The translations under genes and the position numbers were made by a program. Positions 1-6,135 of a stretch of 7,104 nt of DNA are shown piece after piece. This DNA is from Candidatus Bathycorpusculum fermentans (GTDB taxonomy: Archaea; Thermoproteota; Bathyarchaeia; Bathyarchaeales; Bathycorpusculaceae), in assembly GCA_009787175.1 (NCBI GenBank), contig WRGM01000095.1:1-7104 (forward strand), read 5' to 3'. Under the pieces are notes generated by a model. That model ran no database searches. It was not told the DNA's origin and worked only from the letters and a program-made list of their open reading frames with translations. Numbering within the stretch: the stretch's first letter is position 1; every line of letters begins with the position of its first letter.

Positions 1-610
1 ATTAGCATGAAACTTTTGTATACCAATATACCCCGTATCCACAACAGCCCTAACCTTAGTATCAATTTTTAGCTTTGACTCCTTAAACAACCTAAAATCA
101 TGATGCCTGCCATTAGCAAAAGACGTACAAATTATTTTACCATCAGCCTTGTTTACAACCAACTGCGACTTTAACGTGTGACGCTTCTTTTTGCCCCTGT
201 AGTAGCGTCTTTGCTTTTTTTAGACAGGCTCCACAGGAGACTCTGTAGTATCAATAAGCACCACTTCATAGTCCATGTTACTTTTCAGTAGTGTTTTGCG
301 TCTGGGTAGCGAAAATGTTCCATCTTTAACTAAAGTGTTCTCAACCCAACGAATGATGCGGTAGATGTTGCTTTCATCAATTTGATAACTTGTTGCAATA
401 TGCGCACAGGGTTCGGTATTCGCGGATATACTCCAAAGTTGCAAGCAACTGTTCCTCTATAGGCAGTTTAGGCTTTCTACCGCCCTGTGCATGTTTAACA
501 GCAAACTCTTGGCGCAGTATTTCTGTCATTTTTTCAAAAGTAACACGCTTAACACCTGTTATACGACGAAAATCTTCGCCCGAATAACCCTTAAGCGTCT
601 CATACTTTAT
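1..610 (-). pseudogene. IS5-family DDE transposase, degenerate and cut by the window edge
   Basis: This would be a DNA-cutting and strand-transfer transposase of the IS5 family. Read on the minus strand, the N-terminus (about 610 down to 412) gives KYETLKGYSGEDFRRITG and then a helix-rich region with GRKPKLPIEEQLLATLEYI. The next frame gives IATSYQIDESNIYRIIRWVE (an HTH-like segment), then VLIDTTESPVEPV with the first catalytic Asp. After a stop the same frame continues with KKKRHTLKSQLVVNKADGK, SFANGRHHDFRLFK and VVDTGYIGIQ, which holds the second catalytic Asp. The third acidic residue lies beyond position 1. Three lesions are visible. The expected start codon is ATA (608-610). An extra base in the GGG run at 409-411 shifts the frame; removing one base gives a continuous EYRTCAHIATSY. 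An in-frame TAA lies at 220-222 inside the usual lysine-rich EPVKKKQRRYY stretch. The family call is strong, and the copy is inactive on its own. Confidence 0.9.
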
Positions 611-655
611 ACAATCACAACAACTACAAAAAAAACATCAACCACACCTAATTTA
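1..655 (-). mobile_element. IS5-family insertion sequence, partial, 5' end inside the window
   Basis: The transposase relic described separately occupies most of this element. The right boundary (upstream end relative to the transposase) is inferred, not seen. The relic's first recognisable codon is at 608-610, and a different plus-strand coding remnant begins near 657, so the element should end between about 620 and 660. The other end lies outside the window, so no terminal inverted repeat or target duplication can be defined. Confidence 0.6.
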
Positions 656-656
656 G

Positions 657-905
657 TTTCGCAAGAAGTCTAATGTATACGAAGGGGACATTCTACTTGA
701 CAATAACGGCGATGGCACATTTTACACAATAGATATCGCAAAGACAAAGCAGCGAAAGGATTACATAGCAGAACGTTTTGAACGTTTAAAAGCAAAAAAA
801 ACAACATTAAATAACCCCCAATATACTGCTACGTTTTCTGGCATATATTTTGTACCCCTAAATTTACTTTTTATAACTGTTAACGCTATTGTTGTTGATT
901 GGTAA
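657..905 (+). pseudogene. 3' remnant of an unrecognised protein gene, truncated at the IS5 boundary
   Basis: This frame is open for 82 codons, ends with TAA at 903-905, and has no ATG, GTG or TTG. It is closed upstream by TAG at 654-656. The first two thirds read like real protein: SNVYEGDILLDNNGDGTFYT, then a charged helix KTKQRKDYIAERFERLKAKK. The last 25 codons are hydrophobic and AT-rich and may be chance extension into the spacer. DNNGDGT resembles an Asp/Asn-rich calcium-binding loop, but one copy is too little to name a family. The remnant starts where the IS5 element should end, so insertion into or next to this gene probably removed its 5' part. No function can be given. It could also be a chance open frame; I favour a gene relic. 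Confidence 0.45.
841..877 (+). promoter_or_regulatory. possible archaeal TATA boxes upstream of HMG-CoA reductase
   Basis: Two TATA-like stretches occur: CATATATTTTG at 842-852 and CTTTTTATAAC at 867-877. The second would place transcription start near 898-900, giving a leader of about 80 nt to the preferred ATG at 978. A weaker TTAATC-like sequence lies about 25 bp before 978, so a leaderless transcript is also possible. The call rests on sequence resemblance and position only. Confidence 0.3.
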
Positions 906-977
906 CTTGAAGTTTTTATGATAAAGGTTAAAAAGTCATCTAGATTATTGCACTTAATCGTTGGATACGTGTTTAAT

Positions 978-2249
978 ATGACTAAATCCTCTGTTATCTC
1001 TGGTTTCTACAAACTTTCACCTAAAGAACGACTTACACTCGTAAAAAATTTTGCAGACCTATCTGATGAAGAAGCATGCCTTATCGCGCAAACATGCGCA
1101 TTACCCCTTGACATTGCAGATCACATGATTGAAAATGTAGTAGGCACATTTCCTGAACCTTTAGGCATCGGCACAAATTTTCTAATTAACGGTATAGACT
1201 ACCTTATCCCAATGGCAACTGAAGAACCTAGCGTTATCGCAGCTGCTAGCTATGCCGCAAAAATGATCCGCGAAGGCGGAGGCTTCCATACCAGCAGCGA
1301 TACACCTGTAATGATCGGTCAAATTCAAGTTGTCAAATTAAAAAACGCACAAGAAGCTAAAAACAAAGTCCTAACCGCTAAAGATGCCCTCTTAAAAAGA
1401 GCTAATGAACAAGACCCTATACTCAACAAATACGGCGGAGGCGCAAAAGATATCGATGCAAGAATAATAAATACAACTATGGGCGATATGCTTATTGTCG
1501 AATTATACGTTGACTGCCGCGACGCCATGGGCGCTAACGCAGTCAACACCATGGCCGAAGCATGTGCTCCCCTCATCGAACAGATTACAGGCGGGCAAGT
1601 CTACCTTAGAATTCTAACAAACCTCGCAACAAAACGCCTCGCACGAGCCACATGCACCATACCTAAAGAAACACTCGGCGGCGAAACAATAGTTGAAGGT
1701 ATCACATACGCATCCGCGTTCGCAGCAGCAGACCCATACCGCGCCGCCACACATAACAAAGGCGCACTCAACGGCATAATAGCCGTCGTCCTAGCCACAG
1801 GCAATGACCACCGCGCCATAGAAGCCGGCGCTCACGCATACGCCGCTATAAACGGACAATACACCTCCTTCTCAAAATGGACAAAAAACACCAACGGCGA
1901 CTTGGAAGGATCAATAGAGCTACCCATGGCTGTAGGTCTAATTGGCGGCGCAGTAAGAACACATCCAATCGCAAAAATATGCATGAAAATACTAAACGTA
2001 AAAACCTCTAACGAATTCGCAGAAATCCTAGCCGCAGTCGGCTTAGCTCAAAACCTCGCCGCACTACGAGCACTCTCAAGCGAAGGCATACAACGAGGAC
2101 ATATGTCACTACACGCAAGAAACATCGCAGTCGCTGCTGGCGCACCAACTGAACTTGTAGAAACAATAGCAGAACGCATGACAAAAGAAAAAGCAATTAA
2201 TGCAAACCGCGCTAAAGACATACTTGACGAGCTAACACGTAAGGCTTAA
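978..2249 (+). CDS. Class II hydroxymethylglutaryl-CoA reductase
   Basis: HMG-CoA reductase is cytosolic and interconverts HMG-CoA and mevalonate. In archaea this feeds isoprenoid lipid synthesis. The 423-residue product has no membrane anchor and matches class II enzymes of the Pseudomonas mevalonii type. Recognisable blocks are IENVVGTFPEPLG (51-63), ATEEPSVIAAASYAAKM (80-96), DAMGANAVNTMAEA (182-195), DPYRAATHNKGALNGI (252-267), GNDHRAIEAGAHAYA (275-289) and GLAQNLAALRALSSEGIQRG (355-374), ending in HMSLHARN. Catalytic residues by family knowledge are Glu83, Lys261, Asp277 and His375. The cofactor-selecting position Asp146 is also present, which suggests NAD(H) use. The ATG at 978 is preferred over the in-frame ATG at 918. 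From 978, residues 52, 83 and 146 carry the same numbers as in the P. mevalonii enzyme as I remember it, and the extra 20 residues from 918 look non-homologous. No ribosome site precedes 978. A PIN-like gene follows after 18 nt. The family is sure; the exact start is fairly sure. Confidence 0.96.
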   Translation: MTKSSVISGFYKLSPKERLTLVKNFADLSDEEACLIAQTCALPLDIADHMIENVVGTFPEPLGIGTNFLINGIDYLIPMATEEPSVIAAASYAAKMIREGGGFHTSSDTPVMIGQIQVVKLKNAQEAKNKVLTAKDALLKRANEQDPILNKYGGGAKDIDARIINTTMGDMLIVELYVDCRDAMGANAVNTMAEACAPLIEQITGGQVYLRILTNLATKRLARATCTIPKETLGGETIVEGITYASAFAAADPYRAATHNKGALNGIIAVVLATGNDHRAIEAGAHAYAAINGQYTSFSKWTKNTNGDLEGSIELPMAVGLIGGAVRTHPIAKICMKILNVKTSNEFAEILAAVGLAQNLAALRALSSEGIQRGHMSLHARNIAVAAGAPTELVETIAERMTKEKAINANRAKDILDELTRKA

Positions 2250-2267
2250 CATTCAGAGGCGACTTTT

Positions 2268-2537
2268 TTGAAAATACTACTTGACGAAATGTTTGCCGGA
2301 CTAAAAGAATACTTTGAAGTCCTAGGCTATACCGTAACCACAGCTCAAGAAGCTGGACTAAAAAGCGTAAAAGACCTCGAAATAGTACAATACGCAAAAA
2401 AACATGACCTACTATTAATCACCCAAGACACTAAACCCGCCGAAATCGCAGAGCTAACAGGCGTTAAATACGTCCTAGTCTCAAAAGCAATGATAGCTAA
2501 AATGGTCGACACAAAAATCCACCAAACCTTCCCATAA
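2268..2537 (+). CDS. DUF5615/Mut7-C-like PIN-domain protein
   Basis: This small 89-residue protein has the pattern of the PIN-like DUF5615 family. It opens with MKILLDEM (acidic Asp6, Glu7), then an amphipathic helix and GYTVTTAQEAGLKSVKD (20-36). KDLEIVQYAKKHDLLLITQD (35-54) follows, with Asp36 and Glu38 and the acidic Asp54 at the end of a beta strand. The last part has a GVKYVLV strand. Conserved acids in PIN folds bind metal for RNase activity, and relatives are often annotated as toxin-like nucleases, but no activity is shown here. The start is TTG at 2268, with GAGG at 2256-2259 eight nt upstream. The gene follows the HMG-CoA reductase stop by 18 nt on the same strand, so co-transcription is likely. 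No antitoxin-like partner gene is present; the upstream neighbour is metabolic. The fold is fairly sure and the role unknown. Confidence 0.8.
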   Translation: MKILLDEMFAGLKEYFEVLGYTVTTAQEAGLKSVKDLEIVQYAKKHDLLLITQDTKPAEIAELTGVKYVLVSKAMIAKMVDTKIHQTFP

Positions 2538-2833
2538 TATCACATAAAAAACCGGTAATATTCAGCTAAAATACAAATACCAGATGTACAAGCGTATTAG
2601 CTCACTGTAATTAGCAAACAAGATTCCACAAACAGTCTTCTAATCTTTCTCGTATGTGTTTAGTCTGAGTTGAGATTTATAGACGATATGATGCTATTGT
2701 TGCAATGTTGGCTACTTTTCCATGGCACCTAAACACATACTCTTTCGCTAATCAAACGGCAACACTGTTTGGTATCTAAACAATGAATAAAGTTATTGAT
2801 TGCACTGTAGCGTTGTAGTTTTGTCTCTTCAAG
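2538..2833. other. Gene-free spacer with a MITE-like element
   Basis: Neither strand shows a convincing coding stretch here. The spacer holds the 89-bp inverted-repeat element listed separately. No tRNA, CRISPR or clear terminator is visible. Together with the DUF1016 relic that follows, it forms about 700 bp without an intact gene. Confidence 0.6.
2644..2748. repeat. MITE-like element: 12-bp inverted repeats with abutting 8-bp direct repeats
   Basis: GTATGTGTTTAG (2652-2663) and CTAAACACATAC (2729-2740) are perfect 12-bp inverted repeats enclosing 65 bp without an open frame. Directly outside them lie TCTTTCTC (2644-2651) and TCTTTCGC (2741-2748), which match at 7 of 8 positions in direct orientation. 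Inverted ends with abutting direct repeats are the layout of a short non-autonomous transposon with its target duplication. A transcribed long-loop hairpin is an alternative. Confidence 0.5.
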
Positions 2834-3168
2834 ATCGAAATAATTAACTTGATGCAGCTTTATTAGGAAATTGGCGCAGAATTTGATTGCAAGCAACGTG
2901 AGCAGGGTTGGGGAAAATCAGTTGTTGAATTTTCAGCCAAAGAGCTGCAAAAAGAATTTTTAGACAAAGTTTTTTTTAGCAAGCAATCTTGTGTATGCGT
3001 AATTTTTATCTCAAGTATTCCCATAACACAAGTCTACAACTATCTGGTGCAGAAATTCAAAAATCAAATAATCTAGCATCACCAGTGCGAGAAATAGACG
3101 ATACAAATCAGCAGTCTGTAGAGATAAAAATGGTTGCTGATCAACTGTTTATTGTTATTGTAAACTAA
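2834..3168 (+). pseudogene. Decayed DUF1016 (YhcG-type) nuclease N-terminal domain
   Basis: The first frame reads INLMQLY, then TAG (2864-2866) where the family has Trp, then EIGAEF. It continues with KQREQGWGKSVVEFSAKELQ and KEF, the typical DUF1016 N-terminal pattern (LYWEIG, EGWGKSV, LSKDLQKEF). After FSKQ near 2984 one base appears to be missing. The next frame continues with LCMRNFYLKYS, matching the family's NLWYMRxFYxxY, and runs to TAA at 3166-3168. Beyond this the similarity fades, and the C-terminal PDDEXK nuclease domain is absent. Intact members are about 330-380 residues long and are often found among mobile or defence genes. The relic therefore has a Trp-to-amber change, a frameshift and a lost C-terminus. 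It is non-functional. Confidence 0.65.
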
Positions 3169-3240
3169 AAGGATTAACACGTTTTTCTGTTGGTTCTTCC
3201 TTGGAAATGATTATTGTATATTAGAACTATGTCATTAGTT

Positions 3241-3780
3241 TTAGGGTGTTAGTGCAAGGCTTTTTAGGTATTTGTTCCATAGGTATGCTGCGGCGTATCC
3301 TGCGGTGGCTCCGGTTACAGGTCCCATGAATATTACCATGGCGTCAAGGATGTAGCTTCTCTGTATTATTAATGGTAGTGTTGGGATTCCTGTTTGCTCA
3401 AAAATGGTGGGTGACATGACGCTTGCGCTGTATGTTATCATGCCTATTAGCATGGTGCTAATTGCTATGGCTGTTATAAGCCGGTTGCGGTTTACGCCTT
3501 TAGGGGAGCCTTTTATTTTTAGGGCAAAAATTGTTGTATCTATTAGGGCTCCAAATAGTGTTGTTGCTATGAATGTAAATATTCCTAATCCTGGGCTGCC
3601 TAGGGCTGTTAGTAATCCTCCTATTGCTCCAGCGTATGTTGCGCCTACATTTTTTATAAATAGTCCGCTTAGGGCTAAGAGTACGGCTTGGGGCGCAACG
3701 AACATATAGTTTATTGGCGGTGGTAGGAACATGTTTACTATAAATATTATTGAGCCAAATAGTGAAACGGTAAAGACCAT
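3241..3780 (-). CDS. Multi-pass membrane protein, ECF transporter S-component-like
   Basis: This 179-residue protein is strongly hydrophobic, with about six membrane segments at roughly 3-20, 27-43, 47-62, 66-88, 101-119 and 143-167. A basic loop (KIKGSPKGVNRNR, 88-100) splits it into halves. Glycine/alanine-rich helices such as GATYAGAIGGLLTALGSPGL (46-65) and GPVTGATAGYAAAYLWNKYL (153-172) and the total size resemble substrate-binding S subunits of energy-coupling-factor vitamin or metal importers. No ligand-specific motif is recognisable and no EcfA or EcfT gene lies nearby, so it would have to use a shared module encoded elsewhere. The ATG at 3780 is the only usable start before an upstream in-frame TAA. 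A purine-rich GGAAAGGAG tract lies about 24 nt upstream, too far for a normal ribosome site. It is divergent from the HTH-phosphoribosyltransferase gene. The membrane call is sure, the family tentative. Confidence 0.75.
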   Translation of the reverse strand: MVFTVSLFGSIIFIVNMFLPPPINYMFVAPQAVLLALSGLFIKNVGATYAGAIGGLLTALGSPGLGIFTFIATTLFGALIDTTIFALKIKGSPKGVNRNRLITAIAISTMLIGMITYSASVMSPTIFEQTGIPTLPLIIQRSYILDAMVIFMGPVTGATAGYAAAYLWNKYLKSLALTP

Positions 3781-3827
3781 TTTTAGTCGGTGCGTCTGCT
3801 TTTTCTCCTTTCCTTTCTTTCCTTAAT

Positions 3828-3842
3828 TGTATATGTTTGTTG
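3828..3842 (-). promoter_or_regulatory. possible TATA box for the membrane protein gene
   Basis: On the minus strand the sequence reads CAAACATATACAATT. A start of transcription about 26 bp downstream would fall near 3807, leaving a leader of about 27 nt to the ATG at 3780. It shares the divergent spacer with the opposing regulator gene. Position and resemblance are the only evidence. Confidence 0.35.
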
Positions 3843-3924
3843 TTGTTTGCCTTAAAAAATGTTAATGTGTCTGTTTATATTTACCTTTTTTTGTAAGTTT
3901 TTATGGCTGGTTTTTAACGATAGC

Positions 3925-3948
3925 TATAAATTGTGAGTTTGTTATAAG
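3925..3948 (+). promoter_or_regulatory. possible TATA boxes for the HTH-phosphoribosyltransferase gene
   Basis: TATAAA (3925-3930) and TTATAAG (3942-3948) are both plausible archaeal box A sequences. The second would give a start near 3971, just before the ribosome site at 3984-3988, and fits best. If the product controls its own gene, its operator is likely in this divergent spacer; that is inference. Confidence 0.4.
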
Positions 3949-3983
3949 TTGTAACTATTCCAGTAATTACTCCACAACAAGTT

Positions 3984-3988
3984 AGGAG
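3984..3988 (+). promoter_or_regulatory. ribosome-binding site AGGAG that decides the start
   Basis: AGGAG overlaps the in-frame GTG at 3988-3990, so it cannot serve that codon. It lies 11 nt before the TTG at 4000-4002, which makes the TTG the better start. Confidence 0.55.
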
Positions 3989-3999
3989 TGCACGTAAGA

Positions 4000-4752
4000 T
4001 TGAGTACTCATGCAGATGATTTAAAATTAAGATTGATGACTGTTGAGCTTTTGCGTACTGCAAAGAACAAACGCAATATTACCTACCGCGAGTTAGGCGC
4101 AAAAACAGGATTGCCTGTCACAGTTTTAAGTCGCTACGCAAAAGGTCATGTCTTACCTAACACGGCAAGAGCTAAACAGCTATGGCGAGTACTTATCAAA
4201 CTTGTAGGCTTAGAAACTGAGCTTAGGGGAAGAATTAAATTTGACGATAATGGCTACTTTGACAACACAGAAATTGTTGGAGACCACAACATTTTACAGC
4301 AAGCAGCTAATCATGCATTGAACACTTTTGCAGGTAAACGAGTTACAAAAATCTTAACCCCCGCAGCTGACGGCGTCCCATTAGCTACCATGGTAGCAAA
4401 CGCACTTGGCGTTAACCTAATTATCGCAAAATACGACAAAAAAGTCGGCGTAAAAGGCTTCCTTGAAGAAACTTTTCTACTCGGACGAGACCTAGGCCTA
4501 ACAGCTACGTTATACATACCGAAAGAAGCTATCAAAAAACGCGACAGCGTATTAATCATAGACGACATACTAAAAGGCGGAGAAACACAAGAAGCCCTCG
4601 TTAACTTGACAAAAAAAGCAAAAGCAGAAGTCTCAGGAATATTCTCCCTCCTAGCCATAGGTGAAGAATGGAAAAAACGACTAAAAACCAGCCAAGACTC
4701 ACCCGTAGAGGTAGTAGCACGCTTAAAATCCCCATTTGACAATCCAAACTAA
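4000..4752 (+). CDS. GfcR-like transcriptional regulator: HTH plus phosphoribosyltransferase domain
   Basis: The 250-residue product joins an N-terminal helix-turn-helix (about 26-54, ITYRELGAKTGLPVTVLSRY then AKGHVLP) to a type I phosphoribosyltransferase fold (about 95-245). This is the architecture of archaeal orotate-PRTase-like proteins (COG0856), including GfcR of Haloferax volcanii, a regulator of central carbon genes. The PRPP-binding strand and loop is VLIIDDILKGGET (184-196), with the acidic pair Asp188-Asp189. The usual TTGGT-like loop is changed to KGGET, which suits a sensor more than an enzyme. A flexible-loop region lies near 150-166. The preferred start is TTG at 4000; GTG at 3988 is the longer alternative. 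It is divergent from the membrane protein and precedes mtnA by about 230 bp in the same direction, so control of either neighbour is possible but unproven. The family is well supported; ligand and targets are unknown. Confidence 0.88.
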   Translation: MSTHADDLKLRLMTVELLRTAKNKRNITYRELGAKTGLPVTVLSRYAKGHVLPNTARAKQLWRVLIKLVGLETELRGRIKFDDNGYFDNTEIVGDHNILQQAANHALNTFAGKRVTKILTPAADGVPLATMVANALGVNLIIAKYDKKVGVKGFLEETFLLGRDLGLTATLYIPKEAIKKRDSVLIIDDILKGGETQEALVNLTKKAKAEVSGIFSLLAIGEEWKKRLKTSQDSPVEVVARLKSPFDNPN

Positions 4753-4960
4753 GGGATCGTTACAAAATAATTTTTATAGTTACGAAGTGGTCATTGAAAA
4801 TAGTTGCAAATATTTGACAAAAATGACTCACATTAACATATATACGTTTTTTCATAGAGAATAAACTACAATGCTGCTCCAGCTAATGTCCAACTGTAAA
4901 AGTTATTTAATTGCACTTCCTAACTCTGCCCTGTTCTAGGTAACTCTATTAATACGCGCC

Positions 4961-4973
4961 CATCTTTATATGC
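4961..4973 (+). promoter_or_regulatory. TATA-like box overlapping the first possible mtnA start
   Basis: CATCTTTATATGC overlaps the ATG at 4970. If it is a working TATA box, transcription would begin at or after about 4988, so the ATG at 4970 could not be used. ATTAATAC near 4948-4955 is an alternative box with a start near 4976. A further box, ACATATATACG, lies far upstream near 4836-4846. Confidence 0.3.
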
Positions 4974-4981
4974 AGATATTT

Positions 4982-6010
4982 ATGCGTATGATAAAATGGA
5001 CAAACGGAACAGTAACCACTCCAGACCAAACATTACTCCCACTTAAAGAAGTCACATTAGAAATAAAAACAGTTGAACAAATGGCCGAGGCTATAAAAAA
5101 CCTGAGAATAAGAGGCGCACCCCTACTAGGAGCCGCCGCCGCTTTTGGCATAGCCTTAGGTGCTTACACTTCAAAAGCACAAACAATATCCGAATTACTT
5201 AGAGACTTACATGCTGCAGGCGAAACTATAAAACAACAAAGACCCACAGCAGTTAACCTATTTTGGGCAACAGACCGCATTCTAAACATAGCCAAAACCT
5301 ACAAAGACTTAAGCGTTGAAGAATTACGCACGGCTGTACTTGCAGAAGCACAAAAAATCGCAGACGAAGACGCCGCACAAAATTACGCCATAGGCAAAAA
5401 CGGCGCAGAACTAATCACAGATGACGATACAATTTTAACACATTGCAACGCAGGCGAATTAGCCACAGTAGAATATGGTACAGCCCTAGGCGTTATAAGA
5501 CACGCCTGGACACAAGGCAAAAAAATAAAAGTAATAGCCGACGAAACACGACCCCTACTACAAGGAGCACGACTAACAGTTTTCGAATTACAACGCGATG
5601 GCATACCCGTAACACTAATCACAGACAACATGGCCGGCTATGCCATGAGCAAAGGCCTAATAAACAAAGTCATCGTAGGCGCAGACCGCATAGTCCAAGA
5701 TGCAGTATTCAACAAAATAGGCACATACAGCGTAGCCATACTAGCACACACACACAACATACCCTTCTACGTAGCCGCACCCAAAAACACATTCGACCTA
5801 AAACACAAAACCACAGATATCACCATAGAAGAACGCACACCAAACGAGGTAACACACATCGGCAACCAACAAACCGCACCTAACAGCACTAAAGTACTAA
5901 ACCCAGCATTCGACGCAACACCCCTAAAATACGTAACAGGCATCATAACAGAAACAGGCATATACACAAAAGAACACTTCCAAAAATTCAACCCCACATT
6001 CCCCCTCTAA
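4982..6010 (+). CDS. mtnA: S-methyl-5-thioribose-1-phosphate isomerase (MtnA)
   Basis: MtnA converts 5-methylthioribose-1-phosphate to 5-methylthioribulose-1-phosphate in cytosolic methionine salvage. It belongs to the eIF2B-alpha/beta/delta-like superfamily. The 342-residue product has the usual length and motifs: NLRIRGAPLLGAAAAFG (40-56), RPTAVNLFWATDRIL (87-101), LTHCNAGELATVEYGTALGV (152-171), ADETRPLLQGARLTVFEL (186-203), DNMAGYAM (215-222), VIVGADRIVQDAVFNKIGTY (230-249), and TIEERTPNEV and NPAFDATPLKYVTGIITETG near the end. The catalytic Cys155 (THCNAG) and Asp235 (GADR) are present. Ribose-1,5-bisphosphate isomerase of the archaeal AMP pathway is a close relative, but length and the C-terminal DATPLKYVTGIITE pattern favour MtnA. 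ATGs occur at 4970, 4982 and 4988. The longest start overlaps a TATA-like sequence, so 4982 or 4988 is likelier. The endA-like gene follows after about 125 nt. Confidence 0.92.
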   Translation: MRMIKWTNGTVTTPDQTLLPLKEVTLEIKTVEQMAEAIKNLRIRGAPLLGAAAAFGIALGAYTSKAQTISELLRDLHAAGETIKQQRPTAVNLFWATDRILNIAKTYKDLSVEELRTAVLAEAQKIADEDAAQNYAIGKNGAELITDDDTILTHCNAGELATVEYGTALGVIRHAWTQGKKIKVIADETRPLLQGARLTVFELQRDGIPVTLITDNMAGYAMSKGLINKVIVGADRIVQDAVFNKIGTYSVAILAHTHNIPFYVAAPKNTFDLKHKTTDITIEERTPNEVTHIGNQQTAPNSTKVLNPAFDATPLKYVTGIITETGIYTKEHFQKFNPTFPL

Positions 6011-6082
6011 ACACAAACACCAACAAACAGCTCCTACAAAACAAAAATGCCAAAAACCACATTTACACCTAACAGACTAACA

Positions 6083-6089
6083 TTTTAAA
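6083..6089 (+). promoter_or_regulatory. possible TATA box for the endA-like gene
   Basis: TTTTAAA, followed by an A-rich tract, would place transcription start near 6112, about 24 nt before the preferred TTG start and just upstream of the GTGAT ribosome site. The A/C bias of the spacer from 6011 also allows read-through from mtnA. Confidence 0.35.
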
Positions 6090-6126
6090 CATAAAATTAA
6101 AAAGCACATAAACCCTAAAATAACAA

Positions 6127-6131
6127 GTGAT
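6127..6131 (+). promoter_or_regulatory. ribosome-binding site GTGAT that decides the endA start
   Basis: GTGAT pairs with the distal part of the archaeal 16S 3' end (the AGGAGGUGAU complement) and lies four nt before TTG at 6136-6138. The same GTG could be read as a start at 6127, adding three residues. Its fit as a ribosome site makes the TTG more likely. Confidence 0.45.
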
Positions 6132-6135
6132 CAAC

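Noticed and set aside
918..977. 20-residue N-terminal extension of HMG-CoA reductase
   Set aside because: The class II family aligns from the ATG at 978, with exact residue numbering at 52, 83 and 146. The extension looks like translated spacer.
220..2866. In-frame TAA at 220-222 and TAG at 2864-2866 as recoded codons (for example pyrrolysine)
   Set aside because: Both frames also contain frameshifts, and one sits in a decayed transposase. Simple pseudogene decay explains them, and the intact genes here contain no in-frame TAG.
3799..3826. Purine/pyrimidine tract as a functional repeat or ribosome site
   Set aside because: On the minus strand the GGAAAGGAG is about 24 nt from the ATG, too far for normal initiation, and the tract is too irregular to call a repeat.
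4311..4742. 143-codon minus-strand frame opposite the HTH-PRTase gene
   Set aside because: The plus-strand frame has strong domain patterns throughout; the minus frame is its shadow.
4753..4969. Structured RNA or tRNA in the spacer before mtnA
   Set aside because: No T-loop-like GTTCGAATC motif, cloverleaf or known riboswitch core could be found by eye, and the spacer is plain AT-rich sequence with TATA-like words.
5443..5883. 146-codon open frame in another frame inside mtnA
   Set aside because: Its product is an Arg/His/Thr/Asn-rich string explained by the A/C-rich composition of mtnA, which is clearly the real gene there.
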